From contig JALWTS010000042.1 in the NCBI GenBank assembly GCA_027077805.1, forward strand, positions 1 through 50,238: a stretch of 50,238 bases of DNA, in the 5' to 3' direction. Positions 46,590 through 50,238 of this stretch are shown in pieces. The stretch is from Gammaproteobacteria bacterium. Its GTDB lineage: Bacteria > Pseudomonadota > Gammaproteobacteria > JABHGC01. Below the pieces are notes generated by a model, which had not been told where the DNA came from, searched no databases, and saw only the letters and a program-made list of their open reading frames with translations. Numbering within the stretch: the first letter of the stretch is position 1; each line of letters starts with the position of its first letter. Made by a program: the position numbers and the translations under genes.

Positions 46590-47408
46590 TCAGAATATTC
46601 TAAATTTGATTTGGTAGCCTGTAAATTTACGAATATTTAAAACCCCAGTATCCAAGATTAAATATTGACCTTTGATGCCCAATAATTGACCTTGAATTAT
46701 TGGGGTTTTGTCGAAATTGAGTGAAGTTACTTTGCTAGGATAGGTCAGCACTGGATAATGAAAATCAAATCGTTCATTATTTTCAATAAGTTGAATATTT
46801 TTATATTGTTGTTGTAAGATTTTAATTTCCGTAAAGGTTTGTTGTAATAACTGCCATTTTCGTTGTACTAAATCAACCTTAGGCACGTCATTTTTCAACA
46901 TTTTACGCCAATTGGTTTTATCACTGACATGTTGTGCTAATAGGGTTTCCATCAGTCCTGAATGATAACGACTCATCACTTGGGCTAAAATGATCGCTTG
47001 ACTTGCCCCTTGATCAATCCAACGAGTGGGTAATTGATGCCAACGGGTAATACCAACTTTAATGCCTGAAGAATTGGCTAAATAAATCCAATGCGGGATA
47101 AAACACTGTTGTTGTCCCCATTCAGGCTCACGACAACTGCCTTGCGCATAATGACAACGTTCAGGTTTCACCATACAAATATCACAGCAAGCCAAACGTT
47201 TACCACAGGGATAACAATAGCCTTGTTGTACTTTATTCACCGATTTACCACAGCCTTGACAAATAAGTTGTTTGCTAAAGGTTAGCTGAATATTTTGTCC
47301 TAGTAAGGGATTTAGGGCAATGGTTTGTTGATCTAAACATAGGGAATATTGAATGGGGTGTTGCCATTTAGCTTGTAGTTTGCTAAGGATGCCTGAGAAT
47401 TGAGTCAT
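46590..47408 (-). CDS. DUF2797-type zinc-binding protein
   Basis: This protein of about 272 residues has a dense Cys cluster near the N-terminus (CQGCGKSV, CYPCGKRLACCDIC, ERCHYAQGSCREPEWGQQQC). A conserved segment YLANSSGIKVGITRW and TRWIDQGASQA follows, characteristic of the DUF2797 family. The cysteines probably form zinc fingers; the GITR/RWIDQGA part resembles a GIY-YIG-like core, but activity is unproven. I prefer the ATG at 47408, because a longer frame to 47489 adds an uncharacteristic hydrophobic segment over the divergent hrpA promoter region. Neither start has a clear ribosome binding site. Confidence 0.78.
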   Translation of the reverse strand: MTQFSGILSKLQAKWQHPIQYSLCLDQQTIALNPLLGQNIQLTFSKQLICQGCGKSVNKVQQGYCYPCGKRLACCDICMVKPERCHYAQGSCREPEWGQQQCFIPHWIYLANSSGIKVGITRWHQLPTRWIDQGASQAIILAQVMSRYHSGLMETLLAQHVSDKTNWRKMLKNDVPKVDLVQRKWQLLQQTFTEIKILQQQYKNIQLIENNERFDFHYPVLTYPSKVTSLNFDKTPIIQGQLLGIKGQYLILDTGVLNIRKFTGYQIKFRIF

Positions 47409-47489
47409 AAATAAATACAATGGTGCGGACAAAATCAAATATGCTATCATTTTATTGACAATTACGATAGATTTTTTCCAAATTTCCAA

Positions 47490-50168
47490 ATGTTAACACC
47501 AACATCACTTGCCAAACAATTAAAAACCTGTCTGCGTCAAGATCAGTATAAATTTAAACGCTTATTTGCCAAAATGACGAACCAGCCTGAAAAATTAGCC
47601 GAATTGCAGAAAAAAATTCAAGCCTCACAGCAACAGCGACAATGGTTACAACAAAATATCCCTGAGATTGAATTTGAGTTGACTTTGCCGATTTGTCAGA
47701 AAAAAGACGATATTCGTGTTGCCATTGCAAAACATCAAGTCGTGATTGTTTGTGGGGAAACAGGGTCTGGAAAAACCACGCAATTACCGAAAATTGCCTT
47801 AGCATTAGGGCGAGGCGTGGCAGGCAAAATTGGACATACCCAACCACGACGTATCGCCGCTAAAACCGTTGCTGCTAGAATTGCTGAAGAATTAAAAACC
47901 CCTTTAGGACAAGCAGTGGGTTATCAAGTGCGTTTTCAAGAATCGGTCAGTCCTAATAGCTATATTAAAGTCATGACCGATGGCATTTTATTGGCAGAAA
48001 TTCAGAAAGATCGTTATTTAGAATCCTATGATACTTTAATTATTGATGAAGCTCATGAGCGTAGTTTAACAATTGATTTTTTATTAGGTTATTTAAAATG
48101 GTTACTACCTAGACGTAAAGATTTAAAACTAATTATTACCTCAGCAACGATTGATCCTGAGACATTTTCCCAACACTTTTGGAAGGCACCGATTATTCAA
48201 GTTTCAGGACGTAGTTATCCTGTTGACGTATGGTATCGTCCACCGATTATTCAAGTTGATGGGAAACCGCAAGATGATTATCAATCCATTATTAGCAGTA
48301 TTGATGAGGCATTGAGTTTTAAAGGCTTGGGTGATATTTTAGTATTTTTAACAGGGGAGCGAGAAATTCGTGAGGTAGCCGAATTATTGCGTCAATATTA
48401 TCAAGCACAAGCCTTAGATATTTTTCCGTTTTATTCACGTTTAAGTTTGTCAGCACAACAAGCGGTATTTCAAACAGGACAACGCCGACGAGTGGTTTTA
48501 GCGACTAATGTGGCCGAGACCTCAGTCACCATTCCTAATATTCGCTTTGTGATTGATTTAGGCTTGGCTCGCATTAGTCAATATAGTCCGACAAGGCGAG
48601 TGCAACGTTTACCCATTCAGCCAATTTCGAAAGCCAGTGCCAATCAACGTATGGGACGTTGTGGACGAGTGCAAGCTGGGGTATGTTTTCGTTTGTATAG
48701 CGAGCAGGATTTTCAATCCCGTCTGGAATTTACCCCACCTGAAATTCAACGCACTAATTTAGCCTCAGTGATCTTACAAATGAAAGCCATGGGCTTAGGT
48801 GATATTAATGCTTTTCCTTGGATTGATCCACCCGATAAGCGTTTAATTACCGCAGGTTTACATTTATTATATGAACTGGAGGCGATTAACCAACATCATA
48901 AAATGACATGGATGGGTAAGCAATTAGCACGATTGCCGATTGATCCGCAACTGGCTAAAATGTTAATGCTAGCCGCAAAACAATACCATTGTTTAGCGGA
49001 AGTTTTAGTGATTGTCAGTGTGTTGGCCATTCAAGACCCCAGAGAGCGACCTTTAGAATTTGCCAAACAAGCCGATCAACAACATCAACAATGGTTAGAT
49101 AAACAGTCGGATTTTTTGGCATTATGGAATTTATGGCAAGCCTATCATCAACAAAAACAACAATTAAGCCGACGTAAACTGGCGGGTTGGTGTCAACAGT
49201 CTTTTTTATCCGTATTGCGAATGCGAGAATGGGAAGAATTGTATCGCCAATTAAAAACCTTAATGTTGGATTTAGGTTATCACTTAAATCAAGTGGCAGC
49301 AGATTATTCCGCCATTCATCAAGCCTTATTATCAGGCTTATTAAGCCATATTGGGCAAAAGGATAACGACCATTATTTAGGGGCAAGACATAAGAAATTT
49401 ACAATTTTCCCTGGATCGGGTTTGTTTGATAAAAACAAACGCTATGCTTGGATTATTGCCGCAGAGTTAGTAGAAACCAGTCAATTATATGGTCGTACTG
49501 TGGCAAAAATTGAACCGCAATGGTTGGAATCGATTGCCAAACACTTGCTCAATTATCATTATGAGGAACCGCACTGGGTGGCAAAGCGTGGGCAAGTTAT
49601 GGCGTATGAACAAGCCAGTTTGTATGGTTTGATTATTTATGCCCAGCGACGAATCGATTATGCCAGAATTGATAAGCAACAAGCCAGAGAAATTTTTATC
49701 CAACAAGCCTTAGTTGAAGGTCATTGGTCAGCCAAGCCTGAGTTTTTTGTGCATAATCAACAACAAATTAAACAAGTGGAAAAATTGCAACATCGACTGA
49801 GACGATCTGATTTACGAGTGGATTCAGGTGAATTATATCAGTTTTATCAGCAACGCTTGCCAGAATTTATTGCTTCTACTGCCAGTTTTAACAAATGGTA
49901 TCGTAAGCATCAAGCCAAAACCAACACTTGGTTTTTAAGTCAGGCACAATTAATGCGACAATCGCAAGACGCTTTAAATTTAGCCGATTATCCTAATGAG
50001 TTTCCGATTAATCATGATTTAAGCTTGCCTTTAGATTACCAATTTCAACCTGATAAGCCACAACAAGATGGAATAACGGTGAATATTCCCTTAGGTTTAT
50101 TAAATCAAATGCAAACAGAGCCTTTTGCATGGTTAATTCCGGGATTATTACCAGAGAAAATTTTATGA
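47490..50168 (+). CDS. hrpA: ATP-dependent RNA helicase HrpA, prematurely stopped
   Basis: This 892-residue DEAH-box helicase has Walker A GETGSGKTT at 89-97, DEAH at 186-189, the SAT motif in IITSATIDPE and motif VI QRMGRCGR, followed by HA2/OB-fold regions. E. coli HrpA is about 1300 residues with a long C-terminal DUF3418 part. Here the frame stops at TGA 50166-50168, just after IPGLLPEKIL. In the same frame beyond it, LLKALPKTYRKL matches the family (E. coli-like LIKSLPK...) before a second stop, TAG at 50205. The helicase core is intact, but the C-terminal domain is cut off, so activity may be partial or lost. Confidence 0.88.
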   Translation: MLTPTSLAKQLKTCLRQDQYKFKRLFAKMTNQPEKLAELQKKIQASQQQRQWLQQNIPEIEFELTLPICQKKDDIRVAIAKHQVVIVCGETGSGKTTQLPKIALALGRGVAGKIGHTQPRRIAAKTVAARIAEELKTPLGQAVGYQVRFQESVSPNSYIKVMTDGILLAEIQKDRYLESYDTLIIDEAHERSLTIDFLLGYLKWLLPRRKDLKLIITSATIDPETFSQHFWKAPIIQVSGRSYPVDVWYRPPIIQVDGKPQDDYQSIISSIDEALSFKGLGDILVFLTGEREIREVAELLRQYYQAQALDIFPFYSRLSLSAQQAVFQTGQRRRVVLATNVAETSVTIPNIRFVIDLGLARISQYSPTRRVQRLPIQPISKASANQRMGRCGRVQAGVCFRLYSEQDFQSRLEFTPPEIQRTNLASVILQMKAMGLGDINAFPWIDPPDKRLITAGLHLLYELEAINQHHKMTWMGKQLARLPIDPQLAKMLMLAAKQYHCLAEVLVIVSVLAIQDPRERPLEFAKQADQQHQQWLDKQSDFLALWNLWQAYHQQKQQLSRRKLAGWCQQSFLSVLRMREWEELYRQLKTLMLDLGYHLNQVAADYSAIHQALLSGLLSHIGQKDNDHYLGARHKKFTIFPGSGLFDKNKRYAWIIAAELVETSQLYGRTVAKIEPQWLESIAKHLLNYHYEEPHWVAKRGQVMAYEQASLYGLIIYAQRRIDYARIDKQQAREIFIQQALVEGHWSAKPEFFVHNQQQIKQVEKLQHRLRRSDLRVDSGELYQFYQQRLPEFIASTASFNKWYRKHQAKTNTWFLSQAQLMRQSQDALNLADYPNEFPINHDLSLPLDYQFQPDKPQQDGITVNIPLGLLNQMQTEPFAWLIPGLLPEKIL

Positions 50169-50238
50169 TTATTAAAAGCTTTGCCTAAAACGTATCGAAA
50201 GTTATAGTTTCCTTTAGCCGACACTGCCCATTGCGGTT
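50169..50238 (+). pseudogene. hrpA: In-frame continuation of hrpA beyond its stop codon
   Basis: Translation in the same frame as hrpA gives LLKALPKTYRKL, stop (TAG 50205-50207), FPLADTAHCG up to the window edge. The first part aligns with the region following IPGL in full-length HrpA. The match supports a nonsense-mutated hrpA rather than a naturally short homologue. The remaining roughly 400 codons of a full-length gene would lie beyond the window. Confidence 0.65.

Noticed and set aside
46460..50207. TAG and TGA inside two genes as a sign of a recoded genetic code
   Set aside because: TAG ends sdhA and cysS, and TGA ends sdhB and the NRPS, exactly where the families should end, so both codons act as stops. 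Decay explains the interrupted genes better.

Overview
The window reads as a chromosomal segment of an AT-rich gammaproteobacterium. The basis is the gammaproteobacterial set sdhA-sdhB-sdhE-ygfX, lpxH, orn, hrpA, rsgA and gnd-zwf-pgl, together with strong TTA/CAA codon preference. A sulfide:quinone-oxidoreductase-like flavoprotein, a small c-type cytochrome and a class I lysyl-tRNA synthetase would suit a sulfur-oxidising lineage such as the Thiotrichales (Beggiatoa-like). That placement is inference; no rRNA or other taxonomic marker is present. I see no tRNA, rRNA, CRISPR array or intact insertion sequence.

Layout, left: after a short unidentified C-terminal ORF fragment and two hairpins come the succinate dehydrogenase subunits with the flavinylation factor SdhE and YgfX (333-3445), then class I LysRS (3506-5284). 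A convergent metallo-beta-lactamase-fold hydrolase follows (5326-6342), then HinT, a GT9-like glycosyltransferase, a low-molecular-weight tyrosine phosphatase and a CPA1-type cation/proton antiporter with a C-terminal cyclic-nucleotide-binding domain. Next is an oxidative pentose phosphate block (gnd, zwf, pgl; 11313-15154) and an SQR-like flavoprotein.

Centre: one uninterrupted 20.6 kb gene (16534-37134) encodes a 6866-residue non-ribosomal peptide synthetase. It has six adenylation and six carrier domains but seven condensation-type domains, because module 4 carries a tandem C-C pair whose second member has HHILLDA in place of HHxxxDG. The protein begins with a C domain and ends with a carrier domain plus a 71-residue acidic tail. 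It has no loading module, epimerase, thioesterase or reductase, and no partner gene (PPTase, MbtH, exporter, TE) lies in the window. Specificity residues read by hand suggest Glu-like, Val/Ile-like, Gly, X, Leu, X, where both X domains carry the same code. A small exported Tyr-rich protein follows, then a strong terminator.

Right: a minus-strand run of lpxH, ppiB and a periplasmic cyclophilin is followed by gltX-cysS (+), then rsgA, a monohaem cytochrome and an M48 protease (-), then orn (+). The stretch after orn holds a decayed remnant of a metal ABC-transporter permease with in-frame stops. A DUF2797-type zinc protein (-) is divergent from an hrpA gene whose reading frame stops early, while recognisable HrpA sequence continues in the same frame past TGA and TAG. 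The right side therefore shows gene decay. The most interesting element is the orphan, elongation-only NRPS with its unusual C-C didomain.
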